41,542 nt of DNA from an uncultured Flavobacteriales bacterium (GTDB lineage: Bacteria > Bacteroidota > Bacteroidia > Flavobacteriales > Crocinitomicaceae). The notes below the pieces were generated by a model. It was not told where the DNA came from. It did not search any database and saw only the letters and a list, made by a program, of their open reading frames with translations. Shown here in pieces: positions 15,378 to 24,738 of this stretch. Both the position numbers and the translations under genes were made by a program. Location of the stretch: the NCBI GenBank assembly GCA_946480815.1, contig CAMLLB010000032.1:1-41542 (forward strand). Reading direction: 5' to 3'. The number at the start of each line of letters is the position of its first letter. Position 1 is the stretch's first letter.

Positions 15378-16139
15378 TTAATAAAAGTTTTTACCTGTTC
15401 TACGCCAAATCAGGACAATAATCGCTCCCACAATTGCACCACCAACGTGGGCTAAATGAGCCACATTGTCACCCTGCATTTTATGGAAACTCAAATATAG
15501 TTCTATAGCAAAATAAGCACCAATAAGATATTTTGCACGAATCGGGATAGGTGGAAATAATAACTGTAATTGTGTATTTGGGAACAAAATTGCAAACGCT
15601 GCTGCGATCCCAAAAATTGCACCAGATGCTCCCTGGGAACCTGAGTCAAAATAGTCCCGTAAATGATTAATGCTAACATTCAATGTCTGATCAGTCGTTA
15701 AGTTGAACTGATATTCATTTGAATAGATACTGACAGAGTTTTTCATTTCATAAAATAACGCATTTGGATCATACCCTTGTGAAGCCAGGAACTCTGTTGC
15801 CTGGTAAATCTGGAACATCGAAATACTCTGATAAATCAGAAAAGCACCAACCCCGGAAGCAAAGTAGAAAAAGAAGAAACGTTTAGCTCCCCAAACACGT
15901 TCCAATATCGAACCAAAAATAACTAGGGCAAGCATATTGAAAAAGAGATGTCCGATATCTGCATGCACAAACATATGACTCACCACTTGGTAAGGTTGAA
16001 AGAAAGGTGAATTGATCGGATAAGCACTTAAAACATTCCGTAAATAAATACCGCGTGACTCCATTACCACAATGGCAATAAACACCACTATGTTCAACAA
16101 GAGCAAATTCTTGATAACCGGAGGAATATTTGCAAACAT
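15378..16139 (-). CDS. Rhomboid family intramembrane serine protease (second paralogue)
   Basis: 253 aa with catalytic S172 (QGASGAIFG) and H231 (AHLAHVGGA) and HLFFNM with H64/N68. It differs from its neighbour by a long insert of about 55 residues (about 110-165, rich in Tyr, Asn and Gln) between helices two and three, probably periplasmic, and by lacking the C-terminal tail. Starts 4 bp after the mutL stop. The tandem pair suggests related but distinct substrates. Confidence 0.92.
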   Translation of the reverse strand: MFANIPPVIKNLLLLNIVVFIAIVVMESRGIYLRNVLSAYPINSPFFQPYQVVSHMFVHADIGHLFFNMLALVIFGSILERVWGAKRFFFFYFASGVGAFLIYQSISMFQIYQATEFLASQGYDPNALFYEMKNSVSIYSNEYQFNLTTDQTLNVSINHLRDYFDSGSQGASGAIFGIAAAFAILFPNTQLQLLFPPIPIRAKYLIGAYFAIELYLSFHKMQGDNVAHLAHVGGAIVGAIIVLIWRRTGKNFY

Positions 16140-16143
16140 ATCT

Positions 16144-18033
16144 TTAAAATAATTGTATTAATTGTTCATTTGTAATTTGTGCTATAATTCGCTTTCCTGA
16201 AGGAGAAAATGTGTGTTCATCTGCTTCAAATAAACGTGATATAAAGTCGGAAATTGCTTCCTGGTTACTTTGAAGTTTGAAGGACATGCTGCCACCGAAT
16301 GCAATTTGGGATAATACGGTGTGTGCAATCTCACCTTTATCCAACGTTCCCATTTGCAGCTGTTCCAGGATTTTATCTACGCAGGACAAGACAGTTGATT
16401 CATCCAATATTTGTGGAATTCCGTCAATGTGTAATTCCTGATCTGCCCACGACCAATTGAATCCAATACGTGAAAGGGTTTTCTCGTGTTCATTCCAGGC
16501 CAATTGTTCCTGTTTTGACATCACTTTTTCCATCGGGAAAATAAGCTGTTGAGATGCCAGGGGATTGATGAAAAAACCACGCATCAGATCATCATATAAC
16601 ATTCGTTCGTAAGCTCTACGGTAATGAATCACCAGCAATCCTTCCGGAACAGAACCTACCACAAATGAACCTTTCAATATAAACGGTCCAATTGATTTCA
16701 GTGTTTCGACATCCAAAACGATTTGAAGCGGTTTCTCTTCGGATTGATTCACATTCGATTCTTCCTGAATTGCCTCCGAATTCCACAACTCATCCAGGCT
16801 GGCCGATTGAAACTGCGAACCAAATCCGGCTTTATTCATTGCAGAAGAAAAGGCCTTGTCTTTCGCAGAAGAAGACGTTGGAGCCGAAGTTCCGTTAGAA
16901 AACTGTCCTTCACGCGTATTTTGCACATGAAACGGATTGTAGTTCTTATCAACCCTGATTTCAGGAGCAACTGGAGTCTGACTCAACATAGAAACCGGAA
17001 GATCAAACTCACTTTCCCGATCAAAATCGAGTGTAGGAGTAATATTGAACTTTCCTAATCCTAAACGGACCGCACTTCTGATAATACTATAGATCGCTTT
17101 ATCTTCTTCGAATTTGATCTCTGTTTTAGTTGGGTGAACATTTACGTCGATTTGTTTCGGATCCACTTCCAGGAATAAAAAGTAACCTGGAAATAATTTC
17201 GACGGGAGCAAATGTTCAAATGCCGCAGAAATGGCATGATTGAAATAAGTATCCTTGAAAAAACGATTGTTTACGAATAAAAACTGTTCTCCGCGTGATT
17301 TCTTGGCCACTTCCGGCTTTCCAACAAAACCGTCCAAAGCTACAATATCTGTATGTTCAGTAACCGGAACGAGGTTGTCACCGAATTTCTTCCCAAAAAC
17401 ATCCACAATGCGCTTTCTTAATGGTGCCGGGGTCAAATGATAAATTTCCTGATCATTATGGACCAAACGAAAAGCGATGTCGTGATGGGGAAGAACCACA
17501 CGTTCAAATTCGTCAATAATGTGTTTAAACTCAACATTATCTGATTTCAGGAAATTGCGGCGTGCAGGAACATTGAAGAACAGGTTCTTGATCTCGAAAT
17601 TACAGCCAACAGAACATTGAGTCGGCTCCTGGCTGACCACTTCTGTTCCTTCGATCAGGATCTTTGTCCCCAATTCATCGTTTGCGCGTTTCGTTTGAAG
17701 TGTCACATGTGCAATTGCTGCAATGGAAGCCAATGCTTCACCCCTGAATCCTTTTGTTTTTAATGCAAAAAGATCATCTGCATGTGCAATTTTACTGGTT
17801 GCATGTCGTTCGAAACACATACGTGCATCCAGAGGCGACATTCCTTTTCCGTTGTCTACAATCTGGATCAGCGTACGCCCGGCATCTTTGATATACAATT
17901 CGATTTTCGTTGCTCCCGCATCAATACTGTTTTCCACTAATTCTTTCACCACTGAAGCCGGCCTTTGGACAACTTCACCGGCTGCAATCTGGTTGGCAAC
18001 GTGATCGGGGAGTAAACGGATTATATCTGACAT
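16144..18033 (-). CDS. mutL: DNA mismatch repair protein MutL
   Basis: 629 aa. GHKL ATPase: E34/N35 in KELVENSIDAGA, DNGKGM (60-65), ATSKI (78-82), GFRGEAL (95-101), and the transducer domain with FVNNRFFKD and DVNVHPTKTEI. The C-terminal dimerisation domain is present (about 435-629), but where endonuclease-type MutL has DQHAxxE this protein reads HYRRAYE (470-476), and the CPHGRP zinc-site motif appears as SPSGKRI. So latent nicking activity is probably absent. First gene of the operon with two rhomboids and the EEP gene. Confidence 0.95.
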   Translation of the reverse strand: MSDIIRLLPDHVANQIAAGEVVQRPASVVKELVENSIDAGATKIELYIKDAGRTLIQIVDNGKGMSPLDARMCFERHATSKIAHADDLFALKTKGFRGEALASIAAIAHVTLQTKRANDELGTKILIEGTEVVSQEPTQCSVGCNFEIKNLFFNVPARRNFLKSDNVEFKHIIDEFERVVLPHHDIAFRLVHNDQEIYHLTPAPLRKRIVDVFGKKFGDNLVPVTEHTDIVALDGFVGKPEVAKKSRGEQFLFVNNRFFKDTYFNHAISAAFEHLLPSKLFPGYFLFLEVDPKQIDVNVHPTKTEIKFEEDKAIYSIIRSAVRLGLGKFNITPTLDFDRESEFDLPVSMLSQTPVAPEIRVDKNYNPFHVQNTREGQFSNGTSAPTSSSAKDKAFSSAMNKAGFGSQFQSASLDELWNSEAIQEESNVNQSEEKPLQIVLDVETLKSIGPFILKGSFVVGSVPEGLLVIHYRRAYERMLYDDLMRGFFINPLASQQLIFPMEKVMSKQEQLAWNEHEKTLSRIGFNWSWADQELHIDGIPQILDESTVLSCVDKILEQLQMGTLDKGEIAHTVLSQIAFGGSMSFKLQSNQEAISDFISRLFEADEHTFSPSGKRIIAQITNEQLIQLF

Positions 18034-18148
18034 GAATGAATTTCAATTTTATGCGATACCAACAAATTTAAGATAATCTCTTAGTTCTGACGTTGTCTTT
18101 TTAACAATTCTCATTCCATTTTTTTCAGGCTGACAGGCTGTCAGTTGG

Positions 18149-18223
18149 CTTCGACCGCGCTCAGCCTCCTTTAGCCCGTAACCTTTCATTTGTGTGATAA
18201 TCGGTGACTGAGCGTAGTCGAAG
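18149..18223. repeat. Inverted repeat, family D
   Basis: CTTCGACCGCGCTCAG (18149-18164) faces CTGAGCGTAGTCGAAG (18208-18223); AGCCTCC follows the left arm. A second copy is at 40131-40197. Next to it CTGACAGGCTGTCAG (18130-18144) is a 6-bp-stem hairpin. Together they fill the 254-bp divergent spacer between mutL and the GH3 gene; nothing else is evident there. Confidence 0.75.
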
Positions 18224-18287
18224 GCACAATGTTGAAAACTATTTCAAACCAGTTTCTATCTCCGATCAAATGACTTAATTTTGCTCT

Positions 18288-21245
18288 ATGAACAAAAAGA
18301 CATTCCGTAAAGCTCCTTTTATTTTGGTCCTTGTCATCGGATCGGGATTGATCACTTCAGCACTTTTAAAAACTCCGGCGTCAAAACCTGTAAAAAAGCA
18401 TCAAACAAGTCTTACAACAGACAAGGAAGAAGATCAATGGATTGCAGCTGAATTGGCAAAGCTATCCATGAAGGAACGAATAGCACAATCATTTATGGTT
18501 GCCTGCTGGTCGAACAAAGGGAAAGAGCACCTTGCAGAAACGGAAGCTTTGGTTCGTGAACAAAAAATCGGTGGTTTGATCTTTTTCCAGGGAGAACGTG
18601 ATAACCTGCAGGAAGCCATCCAACAGATGCAATCCAACGCAGAACTTCCTTTATTAATCGGGATGGATGCGGAATGGGGAACAGCCATGCGTCTTTCGGG
18701 AGAACCTCGTTTTCCATACCAGCAAACAATCGGAGCTGCAAATGACCTTGAACTGACAGAAAAGATCGGTTACCACATGGGAATTGAATGTGATATGCTT
18801 GGAATTCATATGAATTTCTCTCCGGTGGCTGATGTAAACCTGAATCCGCAAAACCCGGTAATCGGTTTCAGGGCTTTTGGTTCAAATCCGCAGCAGGTTG
18901 CGAAACAAACTGCAGCAATCGTAAAAGGAATTGAAGATGCAGGTGTCATTTCCTGTGTGAAGCATTTCCCGGGGCATGGAGATACGGATAAGGATTCCCA
19001 CAAAGAACTCCCAACCGTTTCACACAGTGTAAATGAATTCGAAACGAAAGATTTTCTTCCGTTTAAAAGTGGAATTGAGGCCGGAACACGTTCGGTAATG
19101 GTTGCTCACCTGAATGTTCCTTCATTGGATCCAAGCGGTACACCGAGCAGTTTATCAAAACCGGTTATCGAAAACTACCTACGTAAGAAACTTGGTTTCA
19201 AAGGATTGGTCATTTCGGATGCGTTGAACATGAAAGCAGTTTCGGAGAAATATGGAAAATCAGAAGTTGTTGCGAAAGCCTACCTGGCAGGGTGTGACAT
19301 TTTGCTGTTCCCTGAAAATGTCTCTGATGCGATCCAACTGATCTACTCCAAAGTAGAAAGCGGAGAATTGAGCAAGGAGGACGTAAACGAACATTGCAAA
19401 AGAATTTTAAGAGCAAAATACCAGGCAATCGTCCATAAACCAATGATCAAACGAAAGGACCCTGCTCCGGAACGCAAACTGATCATTAACCGGATTTATG
19501 AAAAAGCATTGTTATATATCAAAAATGAAGATAACAACTTACCGATTGACAGATTGGATAAAGAGATTATTCGCATTGCTGTCGGTACACACACAGCCGC
19601 TTTTAGAGATCGTTTAAATGATTACGCAAAAGTATCTCATTATAAATACTTTACTCCGGAAGAAGCAGTTCGCAGATTAAAAGAAATCAAATTAAATCCG
19701 GATGCAATCTATATCCTGGATTTTCATTCGGATGGTCAGCGTGCCCGAAACAATTACGGTTTTGGTTCCTGGAAGAAAGTGTTGGACCTGCTTCCTGAAA
19801 ATGCCAATGCGACTGTCGTTTTATTTGGAAATCCATTGGTACTTCAAACAGAAACAGAATTTCCGAAAGCAGTAAAAACCATTCTTTGCGGATATGAGAA
19901 CACCGCTGCGGCACAAGAAAGGACCGCTCAGGCAATCATGGGTGCATTTGATATCGAAGGAAAACTGGCAACAGATATCACCAGTCAATGGAAAACCGGA
20001 TTTGGGATCCCGGTAAAAAATAACGGACGACTGAAGTATTCACAGCCGGAAGAATTAGGCTTGAACCCTGATAAACTAAAGGAGGTGGATGACATTGTAG
20101 CAAAAGCAATTGAAGCAAAAGCATTTCCGGGCTGCCAGATTGTTGTAGCGATCGACGGAAAAATTGTCATTCAGAAATCTTACGGAACAACGATCTATGA
20201 AAATGGCGACAGCATTACGAATGACCATATTTACGATATTGCTTCCATTACAAAAATTGCTTCCTCTACAACAGCTTTGATGCGTTTGAAGACCTTAGGA
20301 AAATTTGACGAACGATCCAGTCTCAACGACTTAGTTCCTGAATATGTGAAAGAAACACCTTATGCTGATCTCAAAGCAATTGATTTGTTGACACACCAGG
20401 CAGGTTTAACTCCCTGGATTGCTTTCTATAAGCGAACACTGGAGAATGGTGAATTGGCCCCGTCGATTTACAGCAAAACAGATAAAGGTGTTTACAACCG
20501 GGCAGTTGCCGACAACATCTTCATCAAGGACGACTATTGGAAAACGATGTTAAAAATCATTGTGGAAACACCTTTGACAGGTAAAAAATCTTACGAATAT
20601 TCGGATCTGAGCTATTATTTCTTCAATAAATACATTGAATTAACCAGTGGAATGGGGCAGAATGAGTTTGTGGAAAAGGAAATTTACAAACCTTTGGGAT
20701 TACAAACTATGACCTATTTGCCATTGAAAAAATTCAACAAGAAACGCATTGCTCCAACAGAATATGACAAAGAATTCCGTAAACAATTGATCCATGGATA
20801 TGTTCATGATCCGGGAGCAGCTATGATGGGTGGAGTTGCGGGTCACGCAGGATTATTCTCCAATGCAACAGATCTGGCAGCTTTGATGCAGTTTTTACTG
20901 AATAAAGGACAAATAGGAGACCAATCGATCATCAAAAAAGAAATTGTAGATCAGTTTACAGCATGCCAATTTTGTCCTGGAAACAGAAGAGGGATCGGTT
21001 TTGATAAACCAACGGTAAGTATCAAAAACGGTCCGACTTGTGATCTGGTTTCCCCTTCAACATTCGGACATTCCGGATTTACGGGAACGATCACCTGGGC
21101 AGACCCTGAAAACAAGGTGAACTTCGTCTTTTTATCAAACCGGGTTTACCCTGACGCAGACAATTGGAAAATTACAAAGATGAACGTGCGGACAGAGATT
21201 CAGCGAGTAATCTATGAGGCGCTTTTTGAAGCACGCAAAAAATAG
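18288..21245 (+). CDS. Glycoside hydrolase family 3 / serine beta-lactamase-fold fusion protein
   Basis: 985 aa with an N-terminal membrane anchor or signal (about 10-27). First module: GH3 of the NagZ type, with KHFPGHGDTDKDSH carrying H226, H230, D236 and H238 and the nucleophile D311 in VISDALNM, so probable beta-N-acetylhexosaminidase. A linker domain (about 400-590) is GH3 C-terminal-like. Last module (about 600-985): penicillin-binding/beta-lactamase-type, with S653xxK656 (SITK), YSD as motif two and GHSGFTG as motif three. I know this arrangement from other Bacteroidota. A role in cell-wall muropeptide trimming outside the cytoplasm is likely. Confidence 0.92.
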   Translation: MNKKTFRKAPFILVLVIGSGLITSALLKTPASKPVKKHQTSLTTDKEEDQWIAAELAKLSMKERIAQSFMVACWSNKGKEHLAETEALVREQKIGGLIFFQGERDNLQEAIQQMQSNAELPLLIGMDAEWGTAMRLSGEPRFPYQQTIGAANDLELTEKIGYHMGIECDMLGIHMNFSPVADVNLNPQNPVIGFRAFGSNPQQVAKQTAAIVKGIEDAGVISCVKHFPGHGDTDKDSHKELPTVSHSVNEFETKDFLPFKSGIEAGTRSVMVAHLNVPSLDPSGTPSSLSKPVIENYLRKKLGFKGLVISDALNMKAVSEKYGKSEVVAKAYLAGCDILLFPENVSDAIQLIYSKVESGELSKEDVNEHCKRILRAKYQAIVHKPMIKRKDPAPERKLIINRIYEKALLYIKNEDNNLPIDRLDKEIIRIAVGTHTAAFRDRLNDYAKVSHYKYFTPEEAVRRLKEIKLNPDAIYILDFHSDGQRARNNYGFGSWKKVLDLLPENANATVVLFGNPLVLQTETEFPKAVKTILCGYENTAAAQERTAQAIMGAFDIEGKLATDITSQWKTGFGIPVKNNGRLKYSQPEELGLNPDKLKEVDDIVAKAIEAKAFPGCQIVVAIDGKIVIQKSYGTTIYENGDSITNDHIYDIASITKIASSTTALMRLKTLGKFDERSSLNDLVPEYVKETPYADLKAIDLLTHQAGLTPWIAFYKRTLENGELAPSIYSKTDKGVYNRAVADNIFIKDDYWKTMLKIIVETPLTGKKSYEYSDLSYYFFNKYIELTSGMGQNEFVEKEIYKPLGLQTMTYLPLKKFNKKRIAPTEYDKEFRKQLIHGYVHDPGAAMMGGVAGHAGLFSNATDLAALMQFLLNKGQIGDQSIIKKEIVDQFTACQFCPGNRRGIGFDKPTVSIKNGPTCDLVSPSTFGHSGFTGTITWADPENKVNFVFLSNRVYPDADNWKITKMNVRTEIQRVIYEALFEARKK

Positions 21246-21249
21246 GAGA

Positions 21250-21265
21250 ATCAGCATAGGCTGAT
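21250..21265 (+). terminator. Weak hairpin after the GH3 fusion gene
   Basis: ATCAGC/GCTGAT with a four-base loop, then CAATAAAAAAAC. The tail is A-rich, not T-rich, so termination on the plus strand is doubtful. Confidence 0.25.
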
Positions 21266-21364
21266 CAATAAAAAAACAAACCGGTGCAGTTTTAGAATCA
21301 GAACAGGAACTGCTTTTGATGAAATCTGCTCATGCGCAGATCGATTCAAATTAAACACACAGAC

Positions 21365-22504
21365 ATGAAAATAGGAATCGTATTGTATCCCACATTTGGT
21401 GGAAGTGGCGTAGTAGCCACAGAGTTGGGGAAAGCCCTGGCACAAAAAGGACATTTGGTCCATTTTATTACGTATTCGCAACCTGTCCGCTTAGGCAGTT
21501 TCCGCGAAAACATTTTTTACCATGAGGTACAGCTTTCAGATTACCCGCTTTTTGAATACCAGCCATATGAAACAGAATTGGCAAGTAAAGTCGTGGACGT
21601 TGTGAAATATGAAGGTCTGGACCTGTTGCATGTGCATTATGCTATTCCGCATGCTTCTGCTGCATTTATGGCACAACAAATCCTGAAAGCACAAGGAATC
21701 AACATTCCATTCATTACGACACTTCACGGAACAGATATTACATTGGTAGGGAAAGATCCTTCTTTCGAACCGGTTATTTCATTCTGTATCAATGCATCTG
21801 ATGCAGTTACGGCAGTTTCTGAAAGTTTGAAGAAAGATACATACGCACACTTTGAAACGAAACGCGAGATCCACGTAATCCCGAATTTCATTCAGCCGAA
21901 GGCGGAATTGCCTGAAATCAATATGGATAAACGCCGTCATTATGCAAAAGACGACGAATTGATCCTGTGTCACATTTCGAATTTCCGTCCGGTGAAACGC
22001 ATTTCAGATGTTGTCCGTATTTTCCAAAAAGTACAGGAGAAATTGCCGGCTAAATTATTGTTGGCAGGTGATGGCCCTGATCGTGCCATTGTAGAACGAC
22101 TGGCACGTGATCTGGGAATTTGTCATAAAATTATTTTTATCGGGAAAGTGAGGGAAACCGGACCGATCCTGGAACTGAGCGACTTATTTCTATTGCCTTC
22201 TGAAACAGAAAGTTTTGGTTTGGCAGCGCTGGAAGCCATGGCAGAAGGTGTTCCGGTGGTTTCATCCAATACGGGTGGTATTCCGGAAGTAAACATTGAC
22301 GGATATTCCGGATTTACATCCAATGTGGGAGATGTGGATTCCATGGCGGCAAATGCCATTCGCATTCTGGGAAATAAAGAAACACAGCAAAAATTCCGTC
22401 AGAATGCCCTGGATCAAGCGAAGAAGTTTGAACTTTCAGAAATACTTCCTTTGTATGAAGAATTGTATGAGTCAGTGCTGAAAGGACATTCCATTGAAAA
22501 TTGA
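21365..22504 (+). CDS. bshA: N-acetyl-alpha-D-glucosaminyl L-malate synthase (bacillithiol pathway)
   Basis: 379 aa GT4 glycosyltransferase. The N-terminus MKIGIVLYPTFGGSGVVATELG, the segment HVHYAIPHASAAF, TTLHGTDITLVG and the C-terminal ETESFGLAALEAMAEGVPVV are the BshA signature. It joins GlcNAc from UDP-GlcNAc to L-malate, the first step of bacillithiol synthesis. The frame is open 33 bp further upstream, but homologues start with MKIGI, so ATG 21365 is used. bshB and bshC are not in the window. The thioredoxin/rhodanese genes further on fit a thiol-based redox metabolism. Confidence 0.92.
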   Translation: MKIGIVLYPTFGGSGVVATELGKALAQKGHLVHFITYSQPVRLGSFRENIFYHEVQLSDYPLFEYQPYETELASKVVDVVKYEGLDLLHVHYAIPHASAAFMAQQILKAQGINIPFITTLHGTDITLVGKDPSFEPVISFCINASDAVTAVSESLKKDTYAHFETKREIHVIPNFIQPKAELPEINMDKRRHYAKDDELILCHISNFRPVKRISDVVRIFQKVQEKLPAKLLLAGDGPDRAIVERLARDLGICHKIIFIGKVRETGPILELSDLFLLPSETESFGLAALEAMAEGVPVVSSNTGGIPEVNIDGYSGFTSNVGDVDSMAANAIRILGNKETQQKFRQNALDQAKKFELSEILPLYEELYESVLKGHSIEN

Positions 22505-22608
22505 AAAGGGTGAAATAAGAAAGCGAAAAATTCACCGAACGAACACTTTTTTAAACGAAGGATTCGCTTTCTATCCAATACCTTTCAGTTAGCTGATTGC
22601 ATATTCGA

Positions 22609-22791
22609 TTATTTCAGGCTCCACGCTACGAATTCGTTCATGACTTCGGACCATTTGCCGTTTTTGTAATCCGGTTTTCCTTCGATAACAGTGAAGTAGT
22701 TGTGTTCCAGGCCAGGATAATGTTTGACCTCATAATTTGTTTTTCCGGCCTCAATAAAATACAGGGGAATCAATTCATTGAGAAAGCACAT
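22609..22791 (-). pseudogene. C-terminal remnant of an alpha/beta hydrolase
   Basis: The minus strand reads NELIPLYFIEAGKTNYEVKH, then YPGLEHNYF, and ends WSEVMNEFVAWSLK: the last beta strand, the catalytic-His loop and the final helix of an alpha/beta hydrolase. A TAA precedes the first Met directly and no nucleophile elbow or N-terminal part is found upstream, where other frames give only short pieces (for example NFPEDKCAFSM). I read it as a decayed gene. A 10-bp inverted repeat AGAAAGCGAA/TTCGCTTTCT (22518-22572) lies beside it. Confidence 0.55.
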
Positions 22792-22920
22792 TTATCTTCC
22801 GGAAAGTTGACCACATTTAGAAGCCAGCATACAGCTATAATCAAAATGATTTAAAGTCCGGATACGCCAACTTTAACGTTAAATTTCTTTGTTTCGTCGA
22901 CAATAAGTGATATATTCACT

Positions 22921-23379
22921 ATGCTTATGAAGACAATATTTGATGAGGGAACTCGTAACGAGTTAATTGTGCGCATACAAAACATTCCGGAAAGTGCTGA
23001 AGCACAGTGGGGAAAAATGAATCTTTACCAGATGCTTACACATTGTACCACCTGGGAGCATTGGATGCAGGGTATTGGAAATTATCGGTATAAACAAGAG
23101 TTTATCGGGAAGATTTTTGGTAAAATGGGATTGAGACGCATGATCAAAGATGAAAAACCCATTGATAAGGGTGTTCCCACTTCCACGCAATTTAAAATCA
23201 AAGAAACAAGCGGAGATATTACTGAAAAGAAAAAAGAATGGATTCGATTGATCGAATCATGGGAAAACTACTCAAATCCAACATTTATTCATGATTTCTT
23301 CGGGAAAATGACAAAAGAAGAAGTCGGTTTATTAGCCTATAAACACACAGATCATCATTTAAGACAATTTAATAGTTAA
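22921..23379 (+). CDS. DUF1569 / DinB-like protein
   Basis: 152 aa with MLTHCTTWEHWMQG near residue 37 and the C-terminal YKHTDHHLRQF; these His-rich helices are the metal-site pattern of the DinB-like four-helix bundle, of which DUF1569 is a branch. No enzymatic role is known to me. ATG 22921 or 22927 (third codon). A 15-bp dyad AGTGATATATTCACT ends at the base before the ATG, and TTTAACGTTAAA (22872-22883) is a perfect palindrome further up. 5 bp separate it from the next gene. Confidence 0.82.
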   Translation: MLMKTIFDEGTRNELIVRIQNIPESAEAQWGKMNLYQMLTHCTTWEHWMQGIGNYRYKQEFIGKIFGKMGLRRMIKDEKPIDKGVPTSTQFKIKETSGDITEKKKEWIRLIESWENYSNPTFIHDFFGKMTKEEVGLLAYKHTDHHLRQFNS

Positions 23380-23384
23380 AACTT

Positions 23385-23870
23385 ATGAAAAAGATCGCTA
23401 CCTTTTTTTTAGTTTGGATGATGTTCACATCGTCATCCGTGTTTGGTCAAACGCGGAGAGAAACCACTGTCAAACTGGAATGGCAAGAGCAGGGATTTGT
23501 GCATTTTTACACTGCCGGATATTCTGTTTATGTCAGCAAATCTGATTTTTTGAGCTTCCAGAATGAATTACTTGCCGGACTTTTCGATGAATATGCGGAT
23601 AAGAACGATTCCATTAATCTAATGGACCCGTTTCCAATATTCAAAATGGAACAAAGAGATCTCTTATGGAACCAATTGATGCACTGTGCAGCTGAAGGAC
23701 AAATGCTTATTTTACCCAACGATTCGAAGAAGAAATTAAAAACAGTGGTAATCATTGATGATACAAGTCTACGGGAAAGAGCAGTTACTATTTGGGAATG
23801 CCGTGATCCGAGAACAAATCAAATCATATTTTCGCACAGCATGGCATTTACTGGAACTCCTAATTTTTAA
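23385..23870 (+). CDS. Secreted hypothetical protein
   Basis: 161 aa with a clear signal peptide (MKKIATFFLVWMMFTSSSVFG, cleavage about residue 21). The mature domain has VKLEWQEQGFVHFYTAGYSVYV and ends with a beta-rich segment. I do not recognise the family. It follows the DUF1569 gene by 5 bp and is likely co-transcribed. Confidence 0.75.
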   Translation: MKKIATFFLVWMMFTSSSVFGQTRRETTVKLEWQEQGFVHFYTAGYSVYVSKSDFLSFQNELLAGLFDEYADKNDSINLMDPFPIFKMEQRDLLWNQLMHCAAEGQMLILPNDSKKKLKTVVIIDDTSLRERAVTIWECRDPRTNQIIFSHSMAFTGTPNF

Positions 23871-23951
23871 GCTGATTGAATTTATGCTGTTAACACCCTT
23901 GGTGATTTTACTGTGTAAATTGGTCGTAAATAGCGTTATTAAATTCGGTTG

Positions 23952-24662
23952 ATGAGCAAGCTGATTTTGTTTTGTTTATTCTCTTTAGGGGTACTTCAAG
24001 TATTTTCTCAAATCCAGTCGGATACCGTTATTGATATAGATGGCAATGTGTACCATACGGTAAAGATTGGTACACAAACCTGGCTGGTGGAAAACTTGAA
24101 AGTAACCCGTTTCCGTAATGGAGACTCCATTACCTGCCTGCAAAAAACCGATCAGTGGATCAATGCAACTGCTTCGGGTTATTGTATTTATGATATCAGT
24201 CGGTTTTACCTGGATTCTGATCAAAAAGAGTTGCTTTTAAAAAAGATGGGGAAATTCTATAACGGTTATACCATTATGGATAAACGAAATATAGCACCTG
24301 AAGGGTGGCGCGTACCAGGTAATGAAGATTTTGATATCCTGGAGAACTATTTGGGTGGGCGTCAGGTTGCCGGAGCAAAGCTAAAAGACACTGCAAACTG
24401 GCAAACCAAAATTGGGTTCAACACCCATGTTCTGCATACAACCAATGAAAGTGGTTTTACCGCATTGCCGGACGGTTACCGCGATCAAAAGGGAGAATTC
24501 CGGCACATAAGTGAACAGGCTCGCTGGTGGACAACGAAAGGAACAACGAATTTTCCTGACTTATGGTCTGTTGTTGGGATGCTCAATTCGCAGGACGCTT
24601 TGTTTTTTCCTGCTGGTGATTTATTGGATGGGTATTCGGTGAGGTGTGTGAAGGATGAGTAG
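23952..24662 (+). CDS. FISUMP-domain secreted protein
   Basis: 236 aa with a signal peptide (to about SQIQS) and then the Fibrobacter-succinogenes-major-paralogous domain: DIDGNVYHTVKIGTQTWLVE, APEGWRVPGNEDFD, NESGFTALPDGYR and the closing GYSVRCVKDE. This domain is abundant in secreted proteins of Bacteroidota and Fibrobacteres; function unknown, possibly glycan or surface binding. ATG 23952 is used, as the frame otherwise only gains a TTG codon. No T9SS tail is seen. Confidence 0.85.
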   Translation: MSKLILFCLFSLGVLQVFSQIQSDTVIDIDGNVYHTVKIGTQTWLVENLKVTRFRNGDSITCLQKTDQWINATASGYCIYDISRFYLDSDQKELLLKKMGKFYNGYTIMDKRNIAPEGWRVPGNEDFDILENYLGGRQVAGAKLKDTANWQTKIGFNTHVLHTTNESGFTALPDGYRDQKGEFRHISEQARWWTTKGTTNFPDLWSVVGMLNSQDALFFPAGDLLDGYSVRCVKDE

Positions 24663-24738
24663 TAATTTTAGTTTGAAAAGTTTGGCATATCGGAAAAAGA
24701 GATATATTCGGGGCAAATAACTGAAACACTATTTATTA

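Noticed and set aside
22597..22854. 85-codon plus-strand frame
   Set aside because: Antisense to the hydrolase remnant; no motif, no promoter.
23755..23952. Small frame with a hydrophobic C-terminus overlapping the 23385-23870 gene
   Set aside because: It lies mostly inside a gene with a good signal peptide in another frame and has no recognisable domain; the hydrophobic part comes from spacer DNA.
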